64,000 nt of DNA, taken from assembly GCF_963676685.1 (NCBI RefSeq), contig NC_092354.1:66042241-66106240 (forward strand), read 5' to 3'. The first letter of the stretch is position 1, and each line of letters opens with the position of its first letter. The translations under genes were made by a program, and so were the position numbers. The stretch comes from Mytilus edulis (taxonomy: Eukaryota > Mollusca > Bivalvia > Mytilida > Mytilidae). Positions 46,231-57,789 of this stretch are shown here, in pieces. The notes under the pieces are model-generated. The model was not told the DNA's origin, searched no databases, and saw nothing but the letters and a program-made list of their open reading frames with translations.

Positions 46231-46490
46231 CCTCATCTCTGTACCATTTTCATGGCTAAACTTTTCTGTAAGGTTGCAAAGATCTGCTGCTGTTATAACC
46301 CTACTATTATTATGCTCAATGGATACAATTTCATCTTTGAATTATCTTCATAAATTTGTGCTATTTTCCCCCCTGGTCTCACAAGTACATGGGTATTAAA
46401 ATGTGTCCCAAAGCACATGTTGAGTTCTATATCATCGTATAAACGGGACCCCCTAGAAGTACAACCAAAAACTATATGTTTAAGTGCCAT
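45760..46490 (-). pseudogene. Possible SGNH-hydrolase-like gene, copy B
   Basis: ATG at 46490 opens MALKHIVFGCTSRGSRLYDD, then THVLVRPGGKIAQIYEDNSK. A frame change leads to EIVSIEHNNSRVITAADLC, NLTEKFSHENG and NSNVIDIVSELNNIQ, then stops. Later pieces continue collinearly (VPACIHKYRDLNLNR, TVLAKAHHIFRC) into the part shared with copy A, ending near NYQNLYDG. The reading order agrees with one gene: an N-terminal beta strand with small residues (FGCTSRGS), a central ITAADLCNLT segment and the DG-H-T end. At least two shifts and several stops make it a pseudogene. Confidence 0.5.
45915..45931. repeat. Poly-C tract (17 C)
   Basis: 17 C followed by ttccccccacccccc. Likely unstable, and a place where assembly length is unreliable. 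Confidence 0.95.
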
Positions 46491-46873
46491 ATTATAAAAC
46501 TTGTAACAAATTATAACTAATATTATAATATTAAAACTAATAGTACTGAAATTGAATAATAGTTACAAAAGACATGTTTACTTAAGCATTATTTTACTGT
46601 GTAATCATTAGCCATCTCAAGCTACTAAGCTGAGGTGATGTTTCTTAGTTGAGAGATTCAGTACATTGGTCTTTTTGTGTAAAAAGTGTGTATGCAAATA
46701 CTGGACATCGTGTTTGGTCATTCTTTATCTCCAATGCAATTGGCCCTGCTCACCGTAAATTGGGAGAAATTTTCACTCTGTCTTGATTTGGTTGTCTTTC
46801 ACAGCAATTCTCGAGTTATTTATCTCCATTTGTGTTCAGTTTCAATGTTATATACGTCCAAAATAAACTGTTA

Positions 46874-48465
46874 CTAGAACACACCCGCGAAATCGCGGGC
46901 ATTCAGAGCGTAGTTGAAAGTATGTAATTAAGTGTTGTTGGAAGAATTGTAAATATTGAATAACTGGAGAATTTCAGCAAAAATATCAAATTAAGTCATG
47001 GGTTATTGGGGACAGGAAAATGTTTTTTTTTATATCCCTCCTTTATTTCCAAAATTCCTAATTTTTGGTTTTCTATCAATTTCAATATGAACATAATACA
47101 TTGAGTATGTCAGGAACATTTACGTAAGGAGCCTGTAATTCAGTGGTTGTCGTTTGTTTATGTGTTGCATATTTGTTTTACGTTCATTTTTTGTACATGA
47201 ATAAGGCCGCTAGTTTTCTGGTTTGGATTGTGTTACCTTGTCATTTCGGGGCCTTTTAAAGCTGAGTATGCGGTATCGGGGCTTTGCTTGTTGTTGAAGG
47301 TCGTACGATGACCTATAATTGTTAATTTCTGTGTCATTTTGGTCTCTTGTGGAGAGTTGTCTCAACATGACTATCATACCACATCTTCTTTTTATGTAAT
47401 CAATGAATTTTGTAAAAGATTTAATGACTGGAGAATTTCAGAAAAGGTATCAAAATTTCACTTGAATAAGTTTAGCGCGTATCTGTATATTATGAACATT
47501 CATTACTATATAATTAAATATAGTGTATTTACTTTCAATTTTAAGTAAAGTATCAAAATTTACTTGAATAATTAAGTATCATAAGTTCACTTGAATAATT
47601 TTAGCGCTTATCTATATATTATGAACATTCATTACTATATAATTAAATATGTGTATTTACTTTTAAGTTTACTAATCGATCCATGGTGGTCATTGATATA
47701 GTATAAAGACCCTCTCTATCTAATAAACTATGTGAACGACGGTGACCTATAGTTGTTCATTTCTGTGTCATTTTGGTCTCTTGTGGAGAGTTGTCTCAAC
47801 ATGGCTATCATACCAGATCTTCTTTTTTTGTAATCAATGAATTTTGTAAAAGATTTAATAATTGGAGAATTTCAGAAAAGGTATCAAAAGTTCACTTGAA
47901 TAATTTTAGCGCTTATCAGTATATTATGAACATTCATTACTATATAATTAAAAATAGTGTATTTACTTTCAATTTTAAGTAAAGTATCAAAGTTCACTTG
48001 AATAATTAAGTATCAAAAGTTCACTTGAATAATTTTAGCGCTTATCTGAACATTCATTACTATATAATTAAATATAGTGTTTTTACTTTCAATTTTAAGT
48101 TTACTAATCGATCCATGGTGGTCATTGATATAATATACAGATCAGCTCTATTTAATCAACAATGTGACCGCCGTGGATAGTAAACTTGAAAATGATAGCA
48201 GATAGAATTCTTAAAATACAGTATACAGAAAAACGCAAACCGGAAGTCTAATTAGACTTAAAATTTCGTCCAATGACGGGTCAATATCCGGATGCCTTTT
48301 TTTTTCGTTTTTCTCTCAAAATAACTCAATCTGAATAATCTTGTGAATGGATGACAAATGCGACTATGCACTGTACATATAGGACACAAAGGCATGTTGA
48401 ATAATCTATTGTGAAAAGAAGAGAAGCGACACCAACAATGAGGTCTTCTCGTTTAATAGTATAGA
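46874..48465 (-). mobile_element. Non-autonomous Helitron H3
   Basis: On the minus strand it starts TCTATACTATTAAACGAGAA after A and ends CCCGCGATTTCGCGGG, TGTGTT, CTAG before T. Both ends fit Helitron rules. The plus-strand neighbours are A at 46873 and T at 48466. The 1,592-bp body holds a 434-bp internal tandem duplication and no RepHel gene. The 5' end differs from that of H1 in sequence but keeps TCTATA.TA.TAAA. Confidence 0.92.
47315..48170 (+). repeat. 434-bp direct duplication inside Helitron H3
   Basis: Landmarks such as tctcttgtggagagttgtct (47342 and 47776) recur 434 bp apart. Each unit holds two smaller repeats (ttcacttgaataattttagc, gaacattcattactatataa). The two 69-codon frames are copies of the same repeat and are not genes. 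Confidence 0.85.
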
Positions 48466-49480
48466 TATTCTGTAACTCCTCGAAGATCATAGTGGTTGTT
48501 ATTTACATATATTAGTTAAATTTCGTACAAGTGCCCACCAATCATGAGTGGGAAAAGCAAGGCATCAGAACAAACCTATAGAAAGGTCACAGAGAACTTG
48601 TTATGCCTGCTTTCATAATGATAACGAAGATGAGTTTCATTTTTTAATAAACTGTCCATTATATGATAAATGTTGGGAATTATTGTTTGCACAACATATA
48701 TATAGCTTAAATAGTTGAGTACATTTATTTACCTACATAGATAAGTTAAGTATTTTTCTTATTCAGAGTTTTGAATTGAGATCCGCAAATTCTTTTAATG
48801 GCTAAATTTCCTTTAGTTTATCAAGTTATTTGTAATTTAAATAATTAAATTAAATACACAACTTGAACTATGTGTATTCTCATTTCATCTTTTATTATAA
48901 ATGCTTGTATATGCATTAAGAAACCGCAGTCAGTCGGGTCACTAAGGTGCTTATCATATTCTTGTAATTCATAAAAAGATTACTACATGTAGTATATACA
49001 TACATATCTAGTAATTGGTTTTTGTATGTACATGGCAGATAATAAACTCATCATGGATACCAGGACTAAATTTAGTATATACGACAGACGCGCGTTTCGT
49101 CTACAAAAGACTCATCAAACTACCGTTATAATCCTTACATAAATTGATTGTCTCCCATATTCTTTTCATCTTCATGTGTATGCAATAACTGACCAGTGTT
49201 ATGTATTTTGTTGTTATAACACAAATCATTGTAATCTTTGTATGATATTTAAAACCCACACGGGTCCATAATTGGATTAAATATATAAATAATGTGTGTG
49301 AGCTTAAGAAATACAACAAAATCGAGGCTCGCCAAGATTTTTCTCTCGATCGTAGAGAGTACAAATACATTTTATATCTTCCGACTATGTAATTATATTA
49401 CTTTTTATACAGAAATTTACACACAAAACCCGAAACTTTAGTTGTTTAAATCTAACTAATAAAAATAACGGTACCAATTT
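48466..49480. other. No gene; one R8 unit
   Basis: AT-rich sequence. R8 lies at about 49035-49120 (ataaactcatcatggatacc, gacgcgcgtttcgtctacaa, aagactcatca). Confidence 0.5.
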
Positions 49481-49484
49481 TTTT

Positions 49485-49860
49485 GCACCAGATGCGCATT
49501 TCGACAATACATGTCTCTTCAGTGATGCTCGTGGCCAACATATTTGAAATCCAAAGCTTAAACAAAAGATGAAGAGCTATAATCCAAAAGGTTCAAAAAG
49601 TATAGCAGAATCCGTAAAAGGAATCAGAGCTTTGCATGAGGGAGATACATTCCTTAATTTATAATATTTTCTTATATTTTGTAATAGCAAATTTTAATAA
49701 CACAAGAAATCCGTATTTTCATGCCAGTACCGAAGAACTGGCTACTGGGCTGGTGATACCCTCGGGGACTAATAGTCCACCAGCAGAGGCATCGACCCAG
49801 TGGTATAATAAAATTAACGGTACCAATTGCACCAGATGCGCATTTCGACAATACATGTTG
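49485..49860 (+). repeat. Interspersed repeat R7
   Basis: It carries ttgcaccagatgcgcatttc, gacaatacatgtctcttcag, tgatgctcgtggccaacata and agatgaagagctataatcca. A second start of the unit is at 49815-49860. Between them lies ggctactgggctggtgatac, ending cgacccagtgg. The reverse-orientation partner is at 62655-62862. Confidence 0.75.
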
Positions 49861-50009
49861 TTGTTTCTATTATTATTTTAAAGAAAAAGACAGTACAAGC
49901 GCAGATCGAGAAGAGAACCATAATCATGAACTGTTACGAAGAAATAATTATGAACATAAAGGTTGGCACAACATGCGATTTATTTCTAAAGCAAACATGT
50001 ATGTGTTTA

Positions 50010-50370
50010 ACTGAATGCATGTGGTTTACATTTTGTAAACGCAGTAATCGATGTTTGTAAGGGACGAACCATTGTTATGATAGGTGTCATAACATAAACA
50101 ATAAAATTAGAATAAAAATAAATCAGTTTTAATATTCATTTGATGTGGCTCAGTACTTATACATTTTGTCGTTGTGTTATTGTGCCACTATAGCTGTTTT
50201 TTTAAGGTTATATCTATTTGACGTGGCAAGATCTCATTTCATCCCGTCATTTTGTCATTGTGCTGTGGTAAAAAAATATTCTTTTAACCTTTAAAAACAC
50301 CAGTGTTTTATTATGTGGTGACTGGAATGTTGTAAAAGTTGAATTTATTAATACATATAATAGAAAACAT
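50010..50370 (+). repeat. Direct repeat of the lectin 3' flank (upstream copy)
   Basis: It carries gaatgcatgtggtttacatt, ggtgtcataacataaacaat, gatgtggctcagtacttata, ggttatatctatttgacgtg and acaccagtgttttattatgt. It is collinear with 55095-55450, which is the 3' untranslated and flanking region of lectin gene 1. No lectin exon precedes it here. Confidence 0.85.
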
Positions 50371-50930
50371 TTATTTGTTTAACCTTTATTGTACAAAAGT
50401 TGGACAATTGCAGGATAAAAGCACTTTACTGACAATAATAAATACTTTTATTTAAGTGTTCTGTAAATCCAAGTCAATATGTTTTTGTATATTTAATTTA
50501 TTAAATGCCTAGCAACAAATGTTTCCTGTTTTTTTACTTCATGTTTTGAATTTACTTAAATTAATTATGATCGTGCATTATATTCTTGATAATGTGTGAC
50601 TGGTAGTATATACAAATTAGTTATATTGATAGTTGTATCACAATGGTGCCATTGTCTGCAATTATATTCTATAAAGTTGTATTTAATCAATGTATAGTAC
50701 AGGATTCCAATTTCCCATATAAAAGTGTTACGGAATATATTTTAATTGACTAATGCATTGTGAATTGTTTAAGTAATGATTTTTTTATACTTCAAATGAC
50801 AACCTTTTATCGAGATTTAAAGGATAATTGTAACCAAACAAATTCAATTGTAAGTTCGATTCACTTTTAAAACATGAAATTTATAACGTTTTTAATTTTT
50901 TTATGTTCTATCTTGTGATCAGAATTTAAC

Positions 50931-51234
50931 ATGCGTGGAAAACTTCCTCTCCAACTGAGCCTTTTTACTCTCCTTAAGTTTTGTTCGACGTACTCGTTAC
51001 TTGTTACATATAAGAAAATGATGCATGCATGTAATTTAACCAATTTCTTCTTTTTAGCAGTAAAAGAGACTTCGTTAATTGAATGCGCGAGCACTTGTTC
51101 TCAATTTGAAGATTGTAGTAGACTTGCATGGAACTCAACAGAAAAGGAATGCATGCTACATTCCGAGCTAATGATGACCAGCACCAACTATATAGTGACT
51201 TATTTGGATGTATTCAGTAGAGGATGGAATGCAG
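50931..51234 (+). CDS. C-type lectin gene 1, exon with PAN/Apple-like domain
   Basis: From ATG 50931 the frame is open to a donor G|GTAATT at 51234/51235. The first residues, MRGKLPLQLSLFTLLKF, look like a signal peptide. The C-terminal part, TSLIECASTCSQFEDCSRLA, WNSTEKECMLHSELM, has the PAN/Apple cysteine pattern (C…C…C…C). A strong acceptor (ttcttctttttag at 51045-51057) lies inside the frame, so the true exon may begin near 51058 and the ATG stretch may be intron read through by chance. The exon leaves one base (G) that joins to AC of the next exon (Asp). PAN plus C-type lectin is a common secreted molluscan arrangement; the product probably binds carbohydrate. Confidence 0.65.
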
Positions 51235-52153
51235 GTAATTTTTAGTAAAACATAAAGCTTTTGTTTTGGGTTCTTTAAATTTCAAAATTGTGATTGATAA
51301 ACTACATCAATTAAAGGAAAATAGTGGATGCTTGATTAGAATGTTCCAATCGAAAAATACATAAGGTTAAAATCATATGAACTGTATACAATTTGTGATA
51401 GTATGTGTCGATTATTAAGTCTCGATACCACATAGACATATAAGATATAAAAACAAAACAAAACATATTTTTTTGTTTAGGGGTCAGCTAAAGCACACCT
51501 CCTGGTGCGAGAGTTTCTGGTCGTAGAGAAGACCTATAGGTGACTTTTGTTTGCTCATTGGTCGGGCTGTTGTATGTTTGAATCATTCCTTATTTCCATT
51601 TTCAATGTTATGCATTAAAAAAAGTCCTTTATAGCTTGCTGTTTGGTTTGTAATGAGCTAAGGCTCTATGTTGAAGGCCGTATATTGACCTATAATGATT
51701 GAAGCTGGGTGTTGTTTTCCTGCTGCACGATATTTGTTGCTGTCAAAAAGCAGCTGAAACAATGGGGATTGTCTTCTAATGCAACAGATCCGCAGATTTA
51801 AAAAATAAATGACTGAAAACCAGTCTCCATAAGTTTATAAAATATATGGGACACAATTCACTAGGGACTTTTTTCAATTTGTTCAAAGAATACAGAATAA
51901 GGGCAATTTTCATACATTGATCACAATATATCACTTGCGATATTTTTTCTGGCAAATAATATTTGTTCATAAATTAGGATATACCCTCTTTTATTGATGA
52001 CAGTATATCTACGAATTCCTTTTGATAGAGAGAGTGAATTGTCATCCATATTATACCACAATATATAAAAGAATAATAAACATAATGTTAGCTATCTTGA
52101 ATAATTGTACGGATAAGTCAACATATCTACGCACAAAATATCATATTTTTTAG

Positions 52154-52327
52154 ACTGCAATATTGAAGGCTATGACTTTGAGTATACTACACGAACCTGT
52201 CTGAAATTGTTTGATGTCCCAGCGGTAAGTTGGACAGAAGCAAGATCAATATGTAAACAGGATGGCGGAGATCTTATCAGCATAACTACAAAATTGAAAT
52301 GGAACTTTGTATACAATTACATTAGAT
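52154..52327 (+). CDS. C-type lectin gene 1, first half of lectin domain
   Basis: The acceptor is catattttttag, the donor T|GTAAGT, and the length 174 bp. It reads DCNIEGYDFEYTTRTCLKLF, DVPAVSWTEARSICKQDGGD and LISITTKLKWNFVYNYIR. Typical C-type lectin features are the leading Cys pair, the W.EAR..C..dGGdLi.I motif and a helix to F.YNYI. The phase joins cleanly to both neighbours. The minus-strand paralogue exon at 63625-63798 has exactly the same length. Confidence 0.9.
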
Positions 52328-52437
52328 GTAAGTTTTGATATTAAGGTCTTTGCTTTCACTATAAGGAAAGACCTTACTGTATTTCTTCTTCTGATTATTA
52401 GTATTATTAATATTATTACCGCCAAACTTTAAGGACA

Positions 52438-53091
52438 CAAGTACACACCCGTGATATCGCGGGTCCGTGACTGAATTAAAGTATATAACTATGCCTAAGC
52501 CTTATTTTAGTAATTGGTATTGCCATCTTATAAAGTCATGTCGATTATAAGATACACAGTTTTTTCTGCTTTCAAATCTTTCTGTTTGAACCTGGAACTT
52601 ATCAATTATTGGAAATATTAATTATTTGGAAAACAAAAGGTCCAGGCTATCCAGGAATGGGGTATTTTTTAATCAACAGCATTGCCCTATATTAGTTATC
52701 TTAGAAAGTCTTGCTGATTGCTGAATAAAGCTACAATAGGGAACAATTTGACAATGATTGAATTTAGTAGTGTCAGCCCTTTGATTATGACCCGTGTATA
52801 TAGCAAAATCCTAAATACACCGTTTGGTGGTGCGCCTGTCAAATGCGGAACGTACAGATAAGGTAATAGCTAACAGGTGAATATACTATTGGTATCGGTA
52901 TCAGATTAGACCCGGAACTTGTTAATTATTGGCAATATTAATTATGTGGAAAACAAAAGGGTCTGGAGTGGTGTAATTTTTAATCTACACCAATGTCCTA
53001 TATTAGTTATATATAGAGTTGAATTCTTTGATTTGTCGTTTTTACCCGATGACGGCTGACAAATTGGACCTCGTAATTTTAGTATTATAGA
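52438..53091 (-). mobile_element. Non-autonomous Helitron H2 (older copy)
   Basis: It is collinear with H1 over most of its length, including the 5' end TCTATAATACTAAAATTACG (minus strand, after A) and the hairpin region CCCGCGATATCACGGG. The 3' CTAG has decayed to CTTG. About 654 bp. It lies in the intron between the second and third lectin-gene exons. Confidence 0.85.
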
Positions 53092-53204
53092 TTAGTTGTG
53101 TAGCTGTTAAACATACAAGTATATCTTTTCGATGTTGGGAAAACATTGAAGAAGAATCAATTTTCTAATTAACTTTTGATAAGCCAAGCCAGGAAGACCA
53201 CACA

Positions 53205-53530
53205 TTTCAGTTCTTGTCCATTCGTTTTTTATGTGTTTTGTCATTTGATTTGGCCATGTGATTATGGACTTTCCAATTAGATTTTCCTCCGAGTTCAGTA
53301 TTTTTGTGATTGTACTTTTTTTTTAATCACAGTATAGGTTTTCTTTTTAACTCTTTTTATTTAAGTGTAAATGTGATTGAAGCACTTATAACATATTTTT
53401 ACAGGCCACCGGCGGACCCTTCAAAAAAATTGATGAAATGGTATATACCTTATATTAGAAAGTGCGCTACACTTTTTTTTTACAATAGGCATCGGATTCA
53501 ACTTCCCCATTCTGAAAGGACGTAGCTGCG
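53205..53530 (+). other. R3 tail and an unassigned open frame
   Basis: 53205-53320 is an R3 tail (cagttcttgtccattcgttt, tccgagttcagtatttttgt). At 53405 an acceptor-like tatttttacag precedes an open frame, RPPADPSKKLMKWYIPYIRK, to a stop at 53524. It has no donor and no recognised domain, so I do not call it an exon. Confidence 0.3.
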
Positions 53531-53879
53531 TATTTGTTCATCCCGAACCGTCAAACGGCTACTATCAAACAAATACATTAAAGACACAACAGCAAGATTA
53601 GTCCAGATTGTGCAAATGTCCCGAATAGGTCGTTTTCTCAGACCGTACAACATTATAGTAGTCAGCTTATTAGCATTATGAAATGAAGAAAGATGCTTCA
53701 CATCGGAAGATCAAGTTTTAAAACATTCCTAATTCATTTAAATAAAATATCTTGAATAAGCAGAGGACTTTGCCGTTTAGTGAAATAATACACCAGATTT
53801 TTGTTTCCTAATCTTTTTTATAGTTTGAACATGTTTGAAATCAGGCGCCTGTTCTTCAGAGGTTGCATGTCTCTTATTG

Positions 53880-54080
53880 TGGTTGTTCATTTAACGCATC
53901 AATGTAAATATAACGGAATTTGATGAGACTCATTAAAGTGAGAGGGTTAGCGCTATATAACCAGGTTTAATCCACCATTTTTTTAATGCGTTTTGTTATT
54001 TGATTTTGCCATGTGATTATGGATTTTCCGAATTGAATTTCCTCTATATTCAGTATTTTTGTGATTTTACTTTTTAGTTG
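53880..54080 (+). repeat. Interspersed repeat R3, shortened copy
   Basis: It carries cggaatttgatgagactcat, gagggttagcgctatataac, ccaggtttaatccaccattt and gatttttgtgattttactt-like ends. It lacks about 80 bp of the middle. A (TTGC)n run follows at 54085-54106. Confidence 0.7.
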
Positions 54081-54434
54081 CTGTTTGCTTGCTTGCTTGC
54101 TTGCTTAGTCCTTGTTATGCCTTTTGGCACATAGGGCAAGGACAAGTTGCTGTGGTACATATTTTATTTTCGTTCTTTCTTTTGTGAATTCGTTATGTCC
54201 TGCGTTTTCTCGTTTAAATTGTTATACATTTGTGATTTCGGGACCTTTACAGCTGATAATACGTTATGTGGTTTGCTTATTGTAAAGCTGTCAATTTCTG
54301 TGTTACTTTGTCTCTTGTGGAGAGCTGTCTGAAATGCAATCATGTCACATCTTCTTGTTTAAATGTCATGAATTTAAAAAAAATGAGCAAGAGACGGAAG
54401 TTAGGCCAAAGGCATATATATTAAATGTTTTTGT

Positions 54435-54720
54435 CTGTTGTTAGAAATTGTACGAATATAAAAGAGGGACAAAAGTTACCAGATGGACAGTCAATCTAAT
54501 AAATCGACAATAAACTGACAACGCCATGGCTAAAAACAAACACACAATAGTACTCATAACACAACATAGAAAACAAACAACACGAACCCCACTAAAAATA
54601 GGGATGATATCAGATGCTCCGGAAGGGCGGATCCTGCTTCACATATGGCACCCGTCGTGTTGCTTATGTACAACATGTGACACCCGTCGAGTTGCTTATG
54701 AGATAAATCATGCTAAAAAA
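54435..54720 (+). repeat. Interspersed repeat R1, copy 3
   Basis: It carries aaaagagggacaaaagttac, agtactcataacacaacata, gatgatatcagatgctccgg and a doubled cacccgtcg…gttgcttatg motif. It ends about 65 bp before the last lectin exon. Confidence 0.75.
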
Positions 54721-54786
54721 GGTAAAACATCTACATTTACACATTCAACTATAAATATAATCCATCAAATGTCGATTTAATTGTAG

Positions 54787-55022
54787 GTGTTACCGTTGCA
54801 TGGATTGGTCTCAGAAACAAAACATGGACGAATGAAGTAGTGTTTGACAACGTGTTTGATATACCAGTACAGCTTAACAATAATGGTGGATCTTATACAT
54901 ATGCGAATGACACCGACTTTTCTTGTGCGGCTATATTTACCAAAACAAATAAAGAACCACTACGCGACAATAGTTGTAATTTAAGACTGAGAAATCATTT
55001 TGTTTGTGAACTTGATATTTGA
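54787..55022 (+). CDS. C-type lectin gene 1, last exon
   Basis: The acceptor is tcgatttaattgtag. T from the previous exon plus GT gives Cys, then VTVAWIGLRNKTWTNEVVF, NGGSYTYANDTDFSCAAIF, DNSCNLRLRNHFVCELDI, stop at 55020-55022. The WIGL motif, the two late cysteines and the terminal FVCE are the classic end of a C-type lectin domain. The calcium-site motifs EPN/QPD and WND are not obvious, so sugar binding by the canonical site is uncertain. AATAAA signals at 55182 and 55193 fit the 3' end. Confidence 0.9.
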
Positions 55023-55094
55023 TTGTATTCTCAATCTTACATTTAGATGTAAAATAGTACAATAGTTTGAGTACTTAACAATCACAACAAACTT

Positions 55095-55450
55095 GAATGA
55101 ATGTGGTTTACATTTTTTAAAGACAGCAATCGGCATTTATAAGGGACCAACCTTTGTAATGATGGGTGTCATAACATAAACAATAAAATTAGAATAAAAT
55201 TAATAAATCAGTTTTAATATTCATTTGATGTGGCTCAGAACTTATACATTTTTTCGTTGTATTATTGTGCCACTATTGCTGGTTTTTTTTAAGGTTATAT
55301 CTATTTGACGTGGCAAGACTTTATCAAATCCCGTCATTTTGTCACTGTGCTATGGTAAAAAAATATTCTTTTAACCTTTAAAAACACCAGTGTTTTATAA
55401 TGTTAAAAACAACAGTGTTTTATAATGTGGTAACTGGAATGTTGTATAAG
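55095..55450 (+). repeat. Direct repeat at the lectin 3' flank (downstream copy)
   Basis: Collinear with 50010-50370, about 5.1 kb apart. It includes the two AATAAA signals and ggttatatctatttgacgtg. It carries an extra partial doubling of acaccagtgttttataatgt at about 55385-55425. Confidence 0.85.
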
Positions 55451-57789
55451 ATAAATTTATGAATACATATAATATCAAACATAATAGAAACCCTAACTCC
55501 CGTAAACAAATTTGTTGAAATCATTTATGTTTTTGAACTGCTTGATCCTTGTCGTACATGCTATCCAGAAGATAGAAAATATACCTGACGTCAGTCCTCA
55601 CCAATAAAAAAGTGGCCTTGATTATTTTTTAATTTCATATGACCTTGTTTCACTTATTAAGAATACCATTATCAGTCCGGGTTATAGGAACAGACCATTC
55701 GGCAATTCTGTTCACCTTCTCAGCTTGTTTAGAGAAATGGGTCAAAAGTTTTTAAAAATTTAACTCTCAGTTAGACACTTTTAGGAATTTTAGTCCTCAA
55801 ACTCTTCCAACTTCGTACTTTATTTGGCCTTTTTAACTTTTTTGGATTCGAGCGTCACTGATGAGTCTTTTGCAGACAAAACGCGCGTCTGTCGTATTTA
55901 CACATTTTTGTCCTGGTATTAATGATAAGTTTATTTACTTAGAGATGCAGATTATATACAAAGGGTTAAAGCATGCTTAAAGAATACTATTTTGGAATAC
56001 CAACTGTCAGGTGATATGGAAAATCTTCTTTCAGTTGAGTTGTCATGAAATGATCAAACATTTTTTGAAATATTGAAAATGAAGACAAAATTCTCGTCCA
56101 TCAATTACAGCATAAATAAATCCAGAGATGAAGAGAGGAAAAAAATGTCACTCTCAATCTTGCATCGGTTAAAACAGATAATTTTGATTATTATTTTTAA
56201 AAAGTTTCTACATAATTTTCATGTTTTTAGGTAATCTTAATTTAGATCTTAGAAATAATGATTATATTGTGATCTCCAAAGCATCATTTGTTCATATGAA
56301 AATATTTCATTTGAGTATATGTGTAGTATATTTTTCTGATTTTCTAATTAATGGGTTTACGCTCAGACAACATTGAGTTTATTGGCTTTTATTAAGTTTA
56401 AACTTTTTCAACAATATTGATTATGTTGGCTACATACGATACTTTTCAGTATTTTTTGTTTCACACTATTCTTTTTTCCCCCTATTTGTTCACTATATTA
56501 AGACCCTTGCAAAAAATCACTGATGTTATCGTAGGTATCCTGGTTATGTTTTATTTTAGGTAAAAAATCATCCGTGTTTTTTGTTGTTAAACTTTAATTA
56601 TCTCAACAGTTCTGTCAGACTAATTTATTACTTTTGAGTAGAAAGATTATACCTTCCAGAGCAGGGTTGTTAATATAGTACGGCGGCTTGGTGAAAAATT
56701 GTGCACATCCTTCTACAAGCATGAAACTTGGCATACGAATATAGTCCCTAGTGTTGACAGTGTGCTACTTGCCAATATTTTTCATACCACTTCCAGATTT
56801 ATTTTTCCATGTTGTATGCCTCAAATTGGAAGTAGAGGGATGAAATTTCACTGTAAAATAATTTGGGTCCAGAATTTTAAAGGAAAGTAGTGATTTGGTT
56901 CAGCTGTAAAAGGTTTAAAATTAGCACTTCGGACGCTGTCGAAAGATTTCAAGACGCCTGAAACATAAAATTGTCCATATTTTGAGTTAGAACCGATGAA
57001 GTACAACACACTGTAAAAATTTCATTGAGAAAGCGCAGGTGGGATGTTTTTATCATGTTCATTTATGTTCTAAAAGAAATGCACTACGAATTAATGGTAG
57101 TCTTGGACCACCTTGTGAGTATCTGCTGTTACAGGTTTCTTGGTGAGACATCCCTGAAAAAAATCATTTCTTTTAAGATGATAAGGCACGAAGAAAAATA
57201 AATGAATTATGTTTTTTATGCTGCATGCTATTTTGAATAGGACTATAGACATGTAATAATATCCTTAGAAATTCTATCATTGCAAGTGCCTTGAAGATGG
57301 TATTAACAAATTAATATTAATTTTATAAATATTATATCGAAGAAAATTAATTTTGTATGGAATTTTTACCACACTTTATATATATTTTTTTTTCTATGAG
57401 GCAAATGTTGACATAAGCATGATAAGGGGCTTGCAAAATTGGCCGGCAACTTCAGCACTTAGTAAAAACCATATTATCGATCTTTTAACACAATTTCATT
57501 TTTAGATGGTGGTTATTTCAACAATATCATATAAAGGAATTATATAAATAAAAGGTAATATGAATGTCATACTAAGTAATCGCAAAACACATGAATCTAT
57601 TTTTAGAACATTGGCGACGTCTGCGGGAAATTTCTTAAAAGGGATATCCTTCTCTCATAGCAGACGACTGCTTTAGTTTTGGGGTTTTCTTTGTAACTTT
57701 AATAATGAAAACAGTATAAACGGACATATTTAGGCAAAACAAAGGAATGAAATTTACGTAATATTACTATTTCACAAATACCAACCTAC
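55451..57789. other. Intergenic, one R8 unit
   Basis: R8 is at 55800-55930 (minus): cttcgtactttatttggcct, gcgtcactgatgagtctttt, acaaaacgcgcgtctgtcgt, tcctggtattaatgataagt. The remainder is AT-rich, and I recognise no gene or family. Confidence 0.45.

Noticed and set aside
47339..47982. Two similar 69-codon frames (MVSCGELSQH…)
   Set aside because: They come from a dispersed mussel repeat duplicated inside Helitron H3 and have no coding character beyond the repeat.
53414..53524. Open frame after an acceptor-like site (RPPADPSKK…)
   Set aside because: No donor or recognised domain, and it lies in a repeat-rich intron of the lectin gene.
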